Source: CAYMKL01 sp964390805 (GTDB lineage Bacteria > Chloroflexota > Anaerolineae > VGOG01). Taken from it: a DNA stretch of 44,234 nt. Both the position numbers and the translations under genes were made by a program. The stretch is from contig CAYMKL010000047.1 in the NCBI GenBank assembly GCA_964390805.1, forward strand, positions 1 to 44,234, written 5' to 3'. This document shows positions 34,312 to 42,068 of this stretch, piece by piece; the first letter of the stretch is position 1; every line of letters begins with the position of its first letter. The notes under the pieces were generated by a model, which made no database searches, had not been told where the DNA came from, and was given only the letters and a program-made list of their open reading frames with translations.

Positions 34312-35451
34312 TCAGCGATTTTTCCGCACTAATTCCACTATCTCTTCCAAGCGAGCATGCCAGGAATTCGCTAGAACAAAACTCCAAGCCCTTTCTCGCC
34401 AGTCTTGACTCGGAGGTTGTTCAATCAACCTCCTTACTGCAGATACGAACTGTCCATGGCTATCACAGACCTCGATTAAGCCGCAGAACTTCTCTTCCAG
34501 GCCAGGTTGAAAAGCGGTAGAGACCAGGGGTGTACCGGCTGCCAGATATTCAAAAGCCTTCATCGAGTCGCCTAAAGTGTACCAAGTCATTTGAGGATCA
34601 TAGGGGATTATTCCTACCTGACACTGTCCTAGAAATGCTGGCACTTCTCGTGGCGGCAGCTCTCCGTGCCAGCGAAAATTGGGGTAACGCATTAACCTCT
34701 GAAGCCTCGCCTCAGCCGACCGGATAATGCCATGAAACTCAAAGGAAACCCTGGGCATGCGTGCTAGGAGGAGTTCCAGCAATCCAAAGTCGATCCACTT
34801 AGAGATGACACCTATGAAGCCTACTCCTCGACGCTGCGCCTGATCACGATAGCCAACAAAACGTCCTGGATCTACGCCGTTGCGCAATAAGACACACCTA
34901 TTCATTGCGTATCGGCTCAGCTCTCTATGGGCCACTTCTCCATTGCACACAACAACATCTGCATAACTGCAACCTGCTTGCAATTCCCTGCGCCACAAAT
35001 GGCGCTGCCATGCTGACAGATTCGCATCCATTCCACGATAGTCAACCACATCATAAAAAGCTGGCACTGGGATTGCCTTTTGGAGTACTGCGCCTAGGCC
35101 GGCAGAATAGCTCCAAATCAATGCCGGCGGTTGCGCCCGAAGCAGAGCAACAGCCTCTGGTGGTATCCGGTAGTTAACCTGTAGCCAACTGCTCCCGAGC
35201 GGGCGTAGCATGATCTCAGGCAACCAACCGGGAACCATAATCTCCGTGATCTCCGATGCGAACTCGCCACTATGAACCTTGCGGACTCCGTATGAGCCCC
35301 TGAAGCCTGTTTCTACAAAGAGGGATACGTGATCATTGAGGCCTAAACTGGCGAATGTCTTTAGCAAAGCGCCTTGGCGGGTGCGGAATCCGTTAGCAAC
35401 ATAATCGCTCCATTTACCACCAGATACAAATACAACACTCGCACACATCAT
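34312..35451 (-). CDS. GT4-like glycosyltransferase
   Basis: This 379-residue GT-B enzyme carries FVSGGKWSDYVANGFRTRQGALL near the start, YDVVDYRGMDANLSAWQRHLWRREL in the middle, and VVVCNGEVAHREL followed by LLRNGVDPGRF. The donor domain has VGFIGVISKWIDFGLLELLL, FHGIIRSAEARLQRL and IPYDPQMTWYTLGDSMKAFEYLAAGTPLVST, whose K-x-F-E-Y-L-A-A-G-x-P core is diagnostic. Two ATGs at its start are equivalent. The 130-base gap before it contains a structured element described separately. Confidence 0.82.
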   Translation of the reverse strand: MMCASVVFVSGGKWSDYVANGFRTRQGALLKTFASLGLNDHVSLFVETGFRGSYGVRKVHSGEFASEITEIMVPGWLPEIMLRPLGSSWLQVNYRIPPEAVALLRAQPPALIWSYSAGLGAVLQKAIPVPAFYDVVDYRGMDANLSAWQRHLWRRELQAGCSYADVVVCNGEVAHRELSRYAMNRCVLLRNGVDPGRFVGYRDQAQRRGVGFIGVISKWIDFGLLELLLARMPRVSFEFHGIIRSAEARLQRLMRYPNFRWHGELPPREVPAFLGQCQVGIIPYDPQMTWYTLGDSMKAFEYLAAGTPLVSTAFQPGLEEKFCGLIEVCDSHGQFVSAVRRLIEQPPSQDWRERAWSFVLANSWHARLEEIVELVRKNR

Positions 35452-35470
35452 TGCACTTTAACTTCGTTTT

Positions 35471-35560
35471 GTGAGCAAGGGAATAATCCCGCAGTGGAGC
35501 AAAAACCACCCTGTAAGGCGGTCCGAGACGGGCCTACAAGCGGGAAACAGAGTTACTTTT
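35471..35560 (+). ncRNA. Structured intergenic element, possible orphan HEARO/omega-type RNA
   Basis: On the + strand, an outer 6-bp stem TCCCGC (35487-35492) with GCGGGA (35540-35545) encloses two hairpins. These are GTGG-AGCAAAAA-CCAC (35494-35509) and CCTGT/ACGGG (35510-35532, one G-T wobble). The closed multi-branch fold suggests RNA. GTGA lies just before it, and ATAATCCC occurs on both sides (35483-35490 and 35571-35578). CGGGAAAC followed by GTTAC also appears in the left-edge element (130-150). I recall similar wording in IscB/HEARO RNAs but cannot verify it. It lies opposite to the flanking genes and could also be a leader or attenuator on the - strand. Confidence 0.35.
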
Positions 35561-35581
35561 GCGGTATTGCATAATCCCTGA

Positions 35582-36340
35582 CTAATCATCTCGAATAGCG
35601 TCAACAATAAGAGATGGCTTTCGCTTGATGTACAGATCTGTACATATCATATCCCAGTCTGAATTCTGGGGGTACGCGGGATGGCCACTTTCCGGCCATT
35701 GATGGAATAACTTGCCATCGCGATTGCAATAGACCAATGGCTCTACCCGAAAGTTAGCCAGTTCAAGGAGCAAAGATAACGAATAGACATTCCAGCGTGT
35801 TTTGTGAACATCCGGATGATTCCACCCTAGTTTTGACGAATTTCCCGTCCGTGCATCGAAGGCTACCGGTTCGGGATCCGCATATGTTCGCAAATCAGCA
35901 TCAGGAACATTGATACGGAGAATGCCCGCGGGACGCAGGACACGCCTACACTCAACAAAGAGTTCATACGCTTCATCCATAAAAAGATGCTCAAAGAAAT
36001 GCTCACTATAAACAAACGAAAATGCATTGTCACAAAACGGCAGCCGTCTGCCTCTGCTCCACCAGAATGGCATTTGGTTCATGCTGCGCAGCTTTTTCTG
36101 CCAGGCCTCCTGCCGAGAGCGCTCCCTCTGTTTGAGAGCAGGATTGACGAAGCGGCGTGTGCGCGAAGCGACATTCCACAGAGATGACTTCAAAGATCTC
36201 CGCGTAGGTGTCCTTGAAGGATCTTCGCCAAGATTTACCCAAGTTCCGTCCGCAAAGGTTAAAAGTGCGGGGGGGGGAAGAACTGCAGGGTTGGAGATAC
36301 CGATTTGAAGACGAGATAATCGCTTACCTTTATCTATCAC
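35582..36340 (-). CDS. Methyltransferase with an altered SAM-binding motif
   Basis: The 252 residues include FCDNAFSFVYSEHFFEHLFMDE, then LFVECRRVLRPAGILRINVPDADL, the C-terminal half of a type-11 methyltransferase. This subfamily often acts on sugars and carries the SEHFLEHL-type pattern. The N-terminal glycine-rich loop is unlike the norm: LQIGISNPAVLPPPALL replaces the usual LxxGxG run. A nine-C tract on the coding strand (36269-36277) encodes PPP there, so a frameshift or assembly slip may have disturbed it. A spacer of about 50 residues follows before the conserved part. GTG 36340 overlaps the upstream stop. It may be inactive or misassembled. Confidence 0.7.
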   Translation of the reverse strand: MIDKGKRLSRLQIGISNPAVLPPPALLTFADGTWVNLGEDPSRTPTRRSLKSSLWNVASRTRRFVNPALKQRERSRQEAWQKKLRSMNQMPFWWSRGRRLPFCDNAFSFVYSEHFFEHLFMDEAYELFVECRRVLRPAGILRINVPDADLRTYADPEPVAFDARTGNSSKLGWNHPDVHKTRWNVYSLSLLLELANFRVEPLVYCNRDGKLFHQWPESGHPAYPQNSDWDMICTDLYIKRKPSLIVDAIRDD

Positions 36341-37545
36341 GCGTCATGTTTGGGGTTGAGCGCCAAAGCCAAAGCCTGTCCGCACAGCCGATGGGAGTGG
36401 CTGAGAGACCATGCTTTACCTTCCGCTACTAGATGATCTCGACAATTAGGATTTAGAGCCAAATCGCGAATTGCCTTAGCCATGCTGTCAACATCTCGTG
36501 AGGACACTAATATACCAGTCTGCCCAGCCTTTATTACATCAGGGACACCACCTGAACGGCTGCCGATGACCGGCTTACCGTACAGGCCGGCCTCAAGAAA
36601 TACGATGCCAAACCCCTCGACATCCCCATCCGAGGCCTCGAAAGGAACCATTACGAAGATATCACAGGCCCGCAGCAGAGCTTCACGCGCCTCGTCAGAG
36701 AGCAAGCCATGAAATTGCACAATATCATCCATGCCCAAGTCGTGTGCCAGTTTCTCCAACTCTTCGCGATATAGCCCATCGCCAACCACGTCATATTGGA
36801 GTGTTGGGAGCTCAGCTCGCAAGTACGCTATCGCCTTCAGCACGGTCTGTACACCTTTACGCTCCACCAAGCGACAAATCGTCAACAGACGCGGCGACTC
36901 TCCGTTATTCGGTAGTTCCTCTGAAGAGGTATGGAGAAGTTTCTGCTCGTAACGGGCCACAAAATCTGGGGTAAGCCCTGGGTGAACAATCGACACACGT
37001 TCAGCGGGGACATCCCAATCTATCACCATGTGCTGCGTGTGCTCAGAAATCGCGATGATCCGCTCGAATTGGTTGAGCGTTCTTCGCAGCCAGTTGGGAT
37101 TGCCCACACGACGGGGATGTATTTCCGAGCCATAAACGATGCCGGCACAGCGTAATCCCTGCCGCTTCACCTCTCCCAAGGGCACACAGCACACCGGATT
37201 TATCACCGAGAAGATTACCCAATCGGGCTGAAATGCTGCCACCAAGTGGGCAAAACGCCGGCGGATCATGAGCCATCTATGCATTCGATATGCCCCACTC
37301 CTCACCTTGCGCAAGGGGACGAAGCGTTCAACAGCCCACTCACGCCGCTGTGGAAGCACCAACCACTCTTCTTGGTACTTCCGTGGCGTTAGTTCTTCCA
37401 GCTTACCTTCCTGTTCCGGCGGGAGCAGGCTCAACATACTGACCTCGTGCCCAAGCTCAGCCAAGCCACTGAGCCAACTATCCAGACAGTTCGCTATTCC
37501 CCCTACTATCGGTCTAGTATTGGTGGAGATGAACAGCAGTCGCAT
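36337..37545 (-). CDS. GT4 glycosyltransferase
   Basis: This 402-residue GT-B enzyme starts MRLLFISTNTRPIVGGIANC with the Gly-rich acceptor loop. AGIVYGSEIHPRRVG and IIAISEHTQHMVIDW lead to VSIVHPGLTPDF. The donor half has TICRLVERKGVQTVLKAI, VGDGLYREEL and VMVPFEASDGDVEGFGIVFLEAGLYGKPVIGS. The last includes the catalytic EGFGIVFLE pair typical of GT4. It is likely to transfer a hexose or hexosamine. The ATG overlaps the upstream stop by one base (TGATG). Confidence 0.88.
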   Translation of the reverse strand: MRLLFISTNTRPIVGGIANCLDSWLSGLAELGHEVSMLSLLPPEQEGKLEELTPRKYQEEWLVLPQRREWAVERFVPLRKVRSGAYRMHRWLMIRRRFAHLVAAFQPDWVIFSVINPVCCVPLGEVKRQGLRCAGIVYGSEIHPRRVGNPNWLRRTLNQFERIIAISEHTQHMVIDWDVPAERVSIVHPGLTPDFVARYEQKLLHTSSEELPNNGESPRLLTICRLVERKGVQTVLKAIAYLRAELPTLQYDVVGDGLYREELEKLAHDLGMDDIVQFHGLLSDEAREALLRACDIFVMVPFEASDGDVEGFGIVFLEAGLYGKPVIGSRSGGVPDVIKAGQTGILVSSRDVDSMAKAIRDLALNPNCRDHLVAEGKAWSLSHSHRLCGQALALALNPKHDA

Positions 37546-38705
37546 CAGCGTGTGTCCACATCAAGCCAGTATTTGATATTGAGCCTTTTATAGTCGCCCG
37601 CTGCTTCGGGCCAGGCGGGCTCGCCCTGTCCTGACCAGTAGGTTTTGCATGGCTGTAGTTTCTCGCGGGCGAGCCTTGCCCGCTCAACGAGCCGGCGATG
37701 CGTTGCAGCGCGCACGCGAGAATTGCGCCAAGTTCGCACCGGTGGCGACCAATCCAGTCGCCCTCCAGGCTCTGGGACAGCGACGGCATGGATGTGGTAA
37801 GGAACATCCACGTACCGTTGCACATGGCTCGCCCGGGAAGCCGGCACGGGTGCAATCAGATGCACATCGGTATCACCACTGCACAATGCACGAAGAAGTT
37901 GATTCAGGCTCTCGGAGCCAGGCAGGGGTGGACATGTATCAGCCAGCACCAGTATGCGATGTGGTTTCTTCCGGAATGTATCCAACCGCCCCACCGTGGG
38001 GTCAAAGCCCAGTTGCGTTACCATCTGGTGGAACGTTTCATGTCGCACGCGGACATCACGTACGAACAGGGCATGTGACGCTTGAGATGTGTCCAGCTCG
38101 CGAATCCAGCCGGCTGGTTTCGGGCAGCACAGGATCCGCACACCACGCCGCTGTAGTTGGGTGCTAACCATTAAGTCGTCGTTGGTGCGAAAGCCGGGCA
38201 ACTCCAGATTTATTACCGACTTTACGGTCTCTCCCCTGAAGAAACTCACCCCGCCCATCAGGATGGCCAGTTGTGTATGCGTGGAAAGGGCACCATCAAA
38301 GGCGTAATGACGGCGGTCGGATCCATATGCGAAGTTCTTCACCAACGGGTCCCACCAAAAACCACCAAATGAGATAGCCGTTTGGGGATTGGTCGCGGTG
38401 AGTTCATCCACACCGCGATGAATATAATCAGAAGAATAGAGTAAGTCATCATCCAGGGTTACCAAGATGTCGTTTTCGCCTAATCCATCCAGCACTCGAT
38501 AGCGGACCCACGGTCCTAGATTCTCTGGCTCAAGATGGTACTCCAACCGCGGGCCTTGTAGTAAATCTGTGTCAATCGTCCGGTAGCCGTTCAACCGGAC
38601 GTGCAACCGATCCACCGGTCGAGTTTGTTCGTGCAGAATGCGCCGCACTACCTGTTTGAAGCTATCTTTTCGGGTGGGGATGGTGCACATCGAGGCAACG
38701 ATCAT
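37545..38705 (-). CDS. GT-A glycosyltransferase with an added GT-B-like segment
   Basis: The first 235 of 386 residues form a GT-A-like domain: MIVASMCTIPTRKDSFKQVV, NDILVTLDDDLLYSSDYI (DDD at 85-87 as metal site), ISFGGFWWDP and GFRTNDDLMVSTQL. From about residue 247 a new start-like stretch appears, KPHRILVLADTCPPLPGSES, then DTDVHLIAPVP. This resembles the N-terminal Rossmann domain of GT4 enzymes, but it ends after about 140 residues without a donor domain. So the protein looks like a fusion with half a GT-B partner. The start is ATG, with no clear ribosome site. Substrate unknown; it lies between a GT4 and a methyltransferase gene. Confidence 0.75.
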   Translation of the reverse strand: MIVASMCTIPTRKDSFKQVVRRILHEQTRPVDRLHVRLNGYRTIDTDLLQGPRLEYHLEPENLGPWVRYRVLDGLGENDILVTLDDDLLYSSDYIHRGVDELTATNPQTAISFGGFWWDPLVKNFAYGSDRRHYAFDGALSTHTQLAILMGGVSFFRGETVKSVINLELPGFRTNDDLMVSTQLQRRGVRILCCPKPAGWIRELDTSQASHALFVRDVRVRHETFHQMVTQLGFDPTVGRLDTFRKKPHRILVLADTCPPLPGSESLNQLLRALCSGDTDVHLIAPVPASRASHVQRYVDVPYHIHAVAVPEPGGRLDWSPPVRTWRNSRVRAATHRRLVERARLAREKLQPCKTYWSGQGEPAWPEAAGDYKRLNIKYWLDVDTR

Positions 38706-38814
38706 ATTACCATCATTACTCTGGCTTTATGGATTTGTGCTTTTGCCCCTGATATGCTCCCCGCATGTCCCTCTAATACAGGCCAATGTACGTAGCACAG
38801 GTTAATGATTGAGT

Positions 38815-39774
38815 TCACGCCAACTTGTGAAAAGCAGCGGCAAATCGCATCGAGCCTGGAGTATAAAACCTTGAGTCACTAAAGCTATGGATGTGCACTT
38901 CCATATCTGTCTTCAGCACTAACCTTTCAATAAAGTGCTTGGCGTCATAATATCGTTCATGCCGATTGCCACTGGTTTTTGAGCCAAAAATGATTGCATC
39001 CACTGGGAAGACTGGCCATTCCTCTTTAGGCAGAGTCGCCCAAAGAGATGGTTGAGTGACGACAAAGTATTGGTCTGACAGGTACAGAGGAACAATAACC
39101 AACCGCCCCCCTTTGGCGAGAACACGACTAGCTTCTTGAATAAAGGCCGTGTCTTCCTCTCCCTCGAAATGCTCAAGCGAACAATGCAAAGTCATTTTAG
39201 GAGTCGTCCAAGAATAACTTCGGAGTTTGGCCCCTGTTTTTCCCTTCAAAAGTACGAAGTTATTCTTGGACAGGTCCTTAGTGACTGAGCTATCATCAAG
39301 AGGCATGTGGCCTGCAGAGCACCCGATGACACGCCCATGCCGACCGGGGGGGTATTCTAGATCCTGGCGCAAGACTTGACACCCGAATAAACGCTCATAT
39401 ACGCTGGGAGCGGGTGATAACTGGCTAGCTATATCAAGGTAGACATCGCTATTCTGTAAATCCAGCAGACGAGCAGCTAGAAAATGTTCGCGAATTTTCT
39501 TCAATCGTACGTGAGGTCGCCCGCGATAATAGCCTGGATAATAGAACTCATGCTCCGCCTTTTGTGCGAACGTTGCAACTTCCGTGTCATCGAGTGAATC
39601 AGACAAAATGGGTATCTCGGCTGCCTTAAGCTGGGATATCGTTTCAGCCACTATGACTTCTTCAGGAGGCCTCCAAGAAGTAGCAGAGGCGTATCGAGTT
39701 GCGCGCCGCAAAGCGATTTCCCGTGAAACACGCGCGCGTAGTCTGCGAAACACACCTAGCAAATCGTGTGACAT
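38815..39774 (-). CDS. Methyltransferase with in-frame palindromic insertion
   Basis: This 319-residue protein's core resembles type-11 methyltransferases. VYLDIASQLSPAPSVYERL occupies the SAM loop, HMPLDDSSV precedes the usual strand, MTLHCSLEHFEGEEDT gives the catalytic-region helix, and ASRVLAKGGRLVIVPLYLSD follows. Between DSSV (residue 164) and MTLHC (194) stand 29 extra residues. They are encoded by a palindromic element (39191-39285) that keeps the frame open. Normal members pass from DSSV directly to the hydrophobic strand. Whether the product still folds is unknown. The start is ATG 39774. Confidence 0.8.
   Translation of the reverse strand: MSHDLLGVFRRLRARVSREIALRRATRYASATSWRPPEEVIVAETISQLKAAEIPILSDSLDDTEVATFAQKAEHEFYYPGYYRGRPHVRLKKIREHFLAARLLDLQNSDVYLDIASQLSPAPSVYERLFGCQVLRQDLEYPPGRHGRVIGCSAGHMPLDDSSVTKDLSKNNFVLLKGKTGAKLRSYSWTTPKMTLHCSLEHFEGEEDTAFIQEASRVLAKGGRLVIVPLYLSDQYFVVTQPSLWATLPKEEWPVFPVDAIIFGSKTSGNRHERYYDAKHFIERLVLKTDMEVHIHSFSDSRFYTPGSMRFAAAFHKLA
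39191..39285. repeat. Palindromic element inserted in a gene
   Basis: The inner arms GTCCAAGAATAACTTCG (39206-39222) and their exact complement (39255-39271) are 17 bp and perfect, around a 32-base centre. Outside them, imperfect pairing continues to GTCA (39191-39194) and TGAC (39282-39285), as with TTTTAGGA opposite TCCTTAG. The whole adds about 87 bases in frame, coding TKDLSKNNFVLLKGKTG and AKLRSYSWTTPK. No gene is inside. This is the structure of a small palindromic mobile element such as the RPE type of Rickettsia; its mover is unknown. Confidence 0.8.
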
Positions 39775-39819
39775 TTTCGAATAGTCTCTGCTGCCTGCCT
39801 ATACAGCTCTATTTCGATA

Positions 39820-41091
39820 TTAAAGATCCCCGACCCGTACAAATGCGGCAAGAATTAAGCCAATACTTGCTGATCCCGTAGGTGTTGAATAGGTTTTTCC
39901 TGCGCGACGTGCCTGCCTTATCACATCAGGTCCCATGAGCCCACGCACTAAACTAGCTCGCCCAGACGCAGACACGCAAACCCGCACTGAATTTCTTAGA
40001 GCTTCCATAAATGCTCGCCGGCGTCTTTGGCTATCAGCGTCGCCGTACGCCAAATCGCTCAGTGCTAGATAGGCGGCTGCGTACAAGCGACTCATCTCCA
40101 CTTGGGAGAGATTATCGCGCCCGAGGGATAGTACTTCATCGATCAGCCGCTGCTCAAACCAGGCTGGATCACGAAGGCGCTGCCAGCGAGCTTGTTCGTG
40201 ATGTGTCAACGTGCGTTCAAACAGACGCACAAATGTCCGGGGTTCTTGCCAAAACGCGGGAAACTGCTGTACGGCCGCCAGTAATGTCTCCGCTGCAATG
40301 TCGGTGCGTCCCACCTGCCAGGCACGAGCCACCTGTTCCATCTCCACGATGGCCGCCAGTCGCTCCACACGGTCACGATGTGGTTGCGTCCTCGGATCCT
40401 GGCGCAACCACTGCACCACCCGCCGGGCACCGTCGAGATGTTTCAGAGGATCCGCGCTGATGCTTCCTGGCCGGCGCCGGTACTTGCATGTTGGTTCCGG
40501 CACCGATGAGAATTGGACCCCATCTAGGGCCAAATCCAGCCACAATTGCCAATCTTCCTGTGACTCTGCTGTGTCAATGTCCTCTGGAAACAAGCGTGAC
40601 TTCTCCAAAACCTCCCGTCTAGTCAAAGGGGCATGCGGCGGGAAAACCTCGTGGTTGAGCAGATGCTCCAAGGCATCGCGGTGCCAGTGCTTTCTAACAG
40701 CCTGAATCTCAGTGTGCCCATCCTCTTCCACATCGATGTAGCCGCTGATCACCACCCCTAGATCGGGCTCTTGCTCGAAAACCGCCAGTTGTCGGACAAA
40801 CTTATCGAGGAGCAGAATGTCGTCAGCGTCAAGGAAACCGATAAAATCGCCAGTGCTGGCCCGAAACCCCACGTTCCTGGCCGCCGAGAGCCCCCGGTTG
40901 TCTTGTTTGATGTAGGTGATGCGATCACGATATGGCCGAACGACCTCATCTACGTTATCTGGCGATCCGTCGTTAACGACGATCACCTCAACTTCTACCC
41001 CCTGTTGTCCAAGTGCGCTCTGAATTGCCTGCTCTACGTATTGAGCGCAATTGTAACACGGTATTACGACTGAAACGGTAGGACGGCTCAT
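39820..41091 (-). CDS. GT2 glycosyltransferase
   Basis: This 423-residue GT-A enzyme opens with PTVSVVIPCYNCAQYVEQAI, then VEVEVIVVNDGSPDN and DNRGLSAARNVGFRASTGDFIGFLDADDILL, whose DADD is the metal-binding DxD. DTAESQEDWQLWLDLALDG contains the ED motif for acceptor deprotonation. After about residue 240 a helical, Arg-rich C-terminal region of about 180 residues of unknown function follows, longer than in basic GT2 members. It probably works at the membrane on a lipid-linked oligosaccharide. It overlaps the GT10 gene by one base (TAATG). Confidence 0.87.
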   Translation of the reverse strand: MSRPTVSVVIPCYNCAQYVEQAIQSALGQQGVEVEVIVVNDGSPDNVDEVVRPYRDRITYIKQDNRGLSAARNVGFRASTGDFIGFLDADDILLLDKFVRQLAVFEQEPDLGVVISGYIDVEEDGHTEIQAVRKHWHRDALEHLLNHEVFPPHAPLTRREVLEKSRLFPEDIDTAESQEDWQLWLDLALDGVQFSSVPEPTCKYRRRPGSISADPLKHLDGARRVVQWLRQDPRTQPHRDRVERLAAIVEMEQVARAWQVGRTDIAAETLLAAVQQFPAFWQEPRTFVRLFERTLTHHEQARWQRLRDPAWFEQRLIDEVLSLGRDNLSQVEMSRLYAAAYLALSDLAYGDADSQRRRRAFMEALRNSVRVCVSASGRASLVRGLMGPDVIRQARRAGKTYSTPTGSASIGLILAAFVRVGDL

Positions 41092-42068
41092 TACGACGAA
41101 GTGCCCTCCGAGATAGCCTCACGAAGTGTCGCCAAGAACTGCTCCTTGCCATATGTGCGCAATACTCGTTCGCGGTTACGCAAGAGTGCTGCCCTTCGCT
41201 TTTTATACTCAGTATCATCCTGCATGTACTTGTCTATATGAGACACATCATCATCCATCACGATCAGGGCATCTTCGGGGACGCTTTCCGTCACATCAGG
41301 AGCCCCCCAGTAGATGGGAACGGTGCCGGCCATAAAGCAGTCCAACAACTTCTCGGTCACATAGCCAGGCTGGCGTTGATTCTCGAAAACGAGTGCGTAG
41401 CGATATCGGCGGAGGGTGGTTATCTTGCTCACACATCGGCCCCGATAGTTCGGTAGATCCGTTGGCCACCCACCGCCATAGACATCAACCCAATCAGGCC
41501 ATCTTCGTGCTGTCTCCAACCGATTCCGGTATCGCGCCTCAGGGTGCAGGGTCGCAATCAGCGCTGCTTTGTTTTTGCGTGGTAGAAAGCGCCATAGGTA
41601 GAGAGCGAAGAATGTCGGCTTTGAGTGGCGCCATTGTGCCAAAGCCGCTGACAATCCGCGCCGGTCAAGATGGGAACTGGCCAACTCGGGGTCATAAGGC
41701 AGAAAGATTGGCCGGAACCCCTCGTGCCAGGAATACGTTGAGTCAAAGTTCAGGAAATGGTCAAACTCGCCACACTTTTTGTAGACGATCTCCCAGCCTT
41801 GATATGCTTCCATTTGCAGCAGGATTGTCCGCCCATAGCAAGATAGCATATCTTGCACAAGCGTCCATGTCTTTGCATCGAGATTGACGACCAGTAGAAT
41901 GGCGTTTTTGTGTGGTGGTGCCTCACCGGCAATATGGAGTGGCAAACCAGGGCAAATTTCCCATAGTGGAAAGAACTGGGGAAACGTCCACGCAATCTTA
42001 GATCGAGTGCGGTTGTACTCGACGATTTCCCTCACTCCGAAGGAACCGGCGAGATGAATCTCATGCAT
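41091..42068 (-). CDS. GT10 (fucosyltransferase-like) glycosyltransferase
   Basis: The C-terminal half of this 325-residue protein has the GT10 donor motif. YRYALVFENQRQPGYVTEKL (222-241) contains the conserved FEN...YVTEKL, and FMAGTVPIYWGAPDV (245-259) follows. The usual members transfer L-fucose from GDP-fucose in alpha-1,3/1,4 linkage. The N-terminal half is divergent, and no GDP-fucose genes (gmd, fcl) are in the window. The donor could instead come from elsewhere in the genome or be a different sugar. It overlaps the galactosyltransferase-like gene by eight bases and the GT2 by one. Confidence 0.82.
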   Translation of the reverse strand: MHEIHLAGSFGVREIVEYNRTRSKIAWTFPQFFPLWEICPGLPLHIAGEAPPHKNAILLVVNLDAKTWTLVQDMLSCYGRTILLQMEAYQGWEIVYKKCGEFDHFLNFDSTYSWHEGFRPIFLPYDPELASSHLDRRGLSAALAQWRHSKPTFFALYLWRFLPRKNKAALIATLHPEARYRNRLETARRWPDWVDVYGGGWPTDLPNYRGRCVSKITTLRRYRYALVFENQRQPGYVTEKLLDCFMAGTVPIYWGAPDVTESVPEDALIVMDDDVSHIDKYMQDDTEYKKRRAALLRNRERVLRTYGKEQFLATLREAISEGTSS

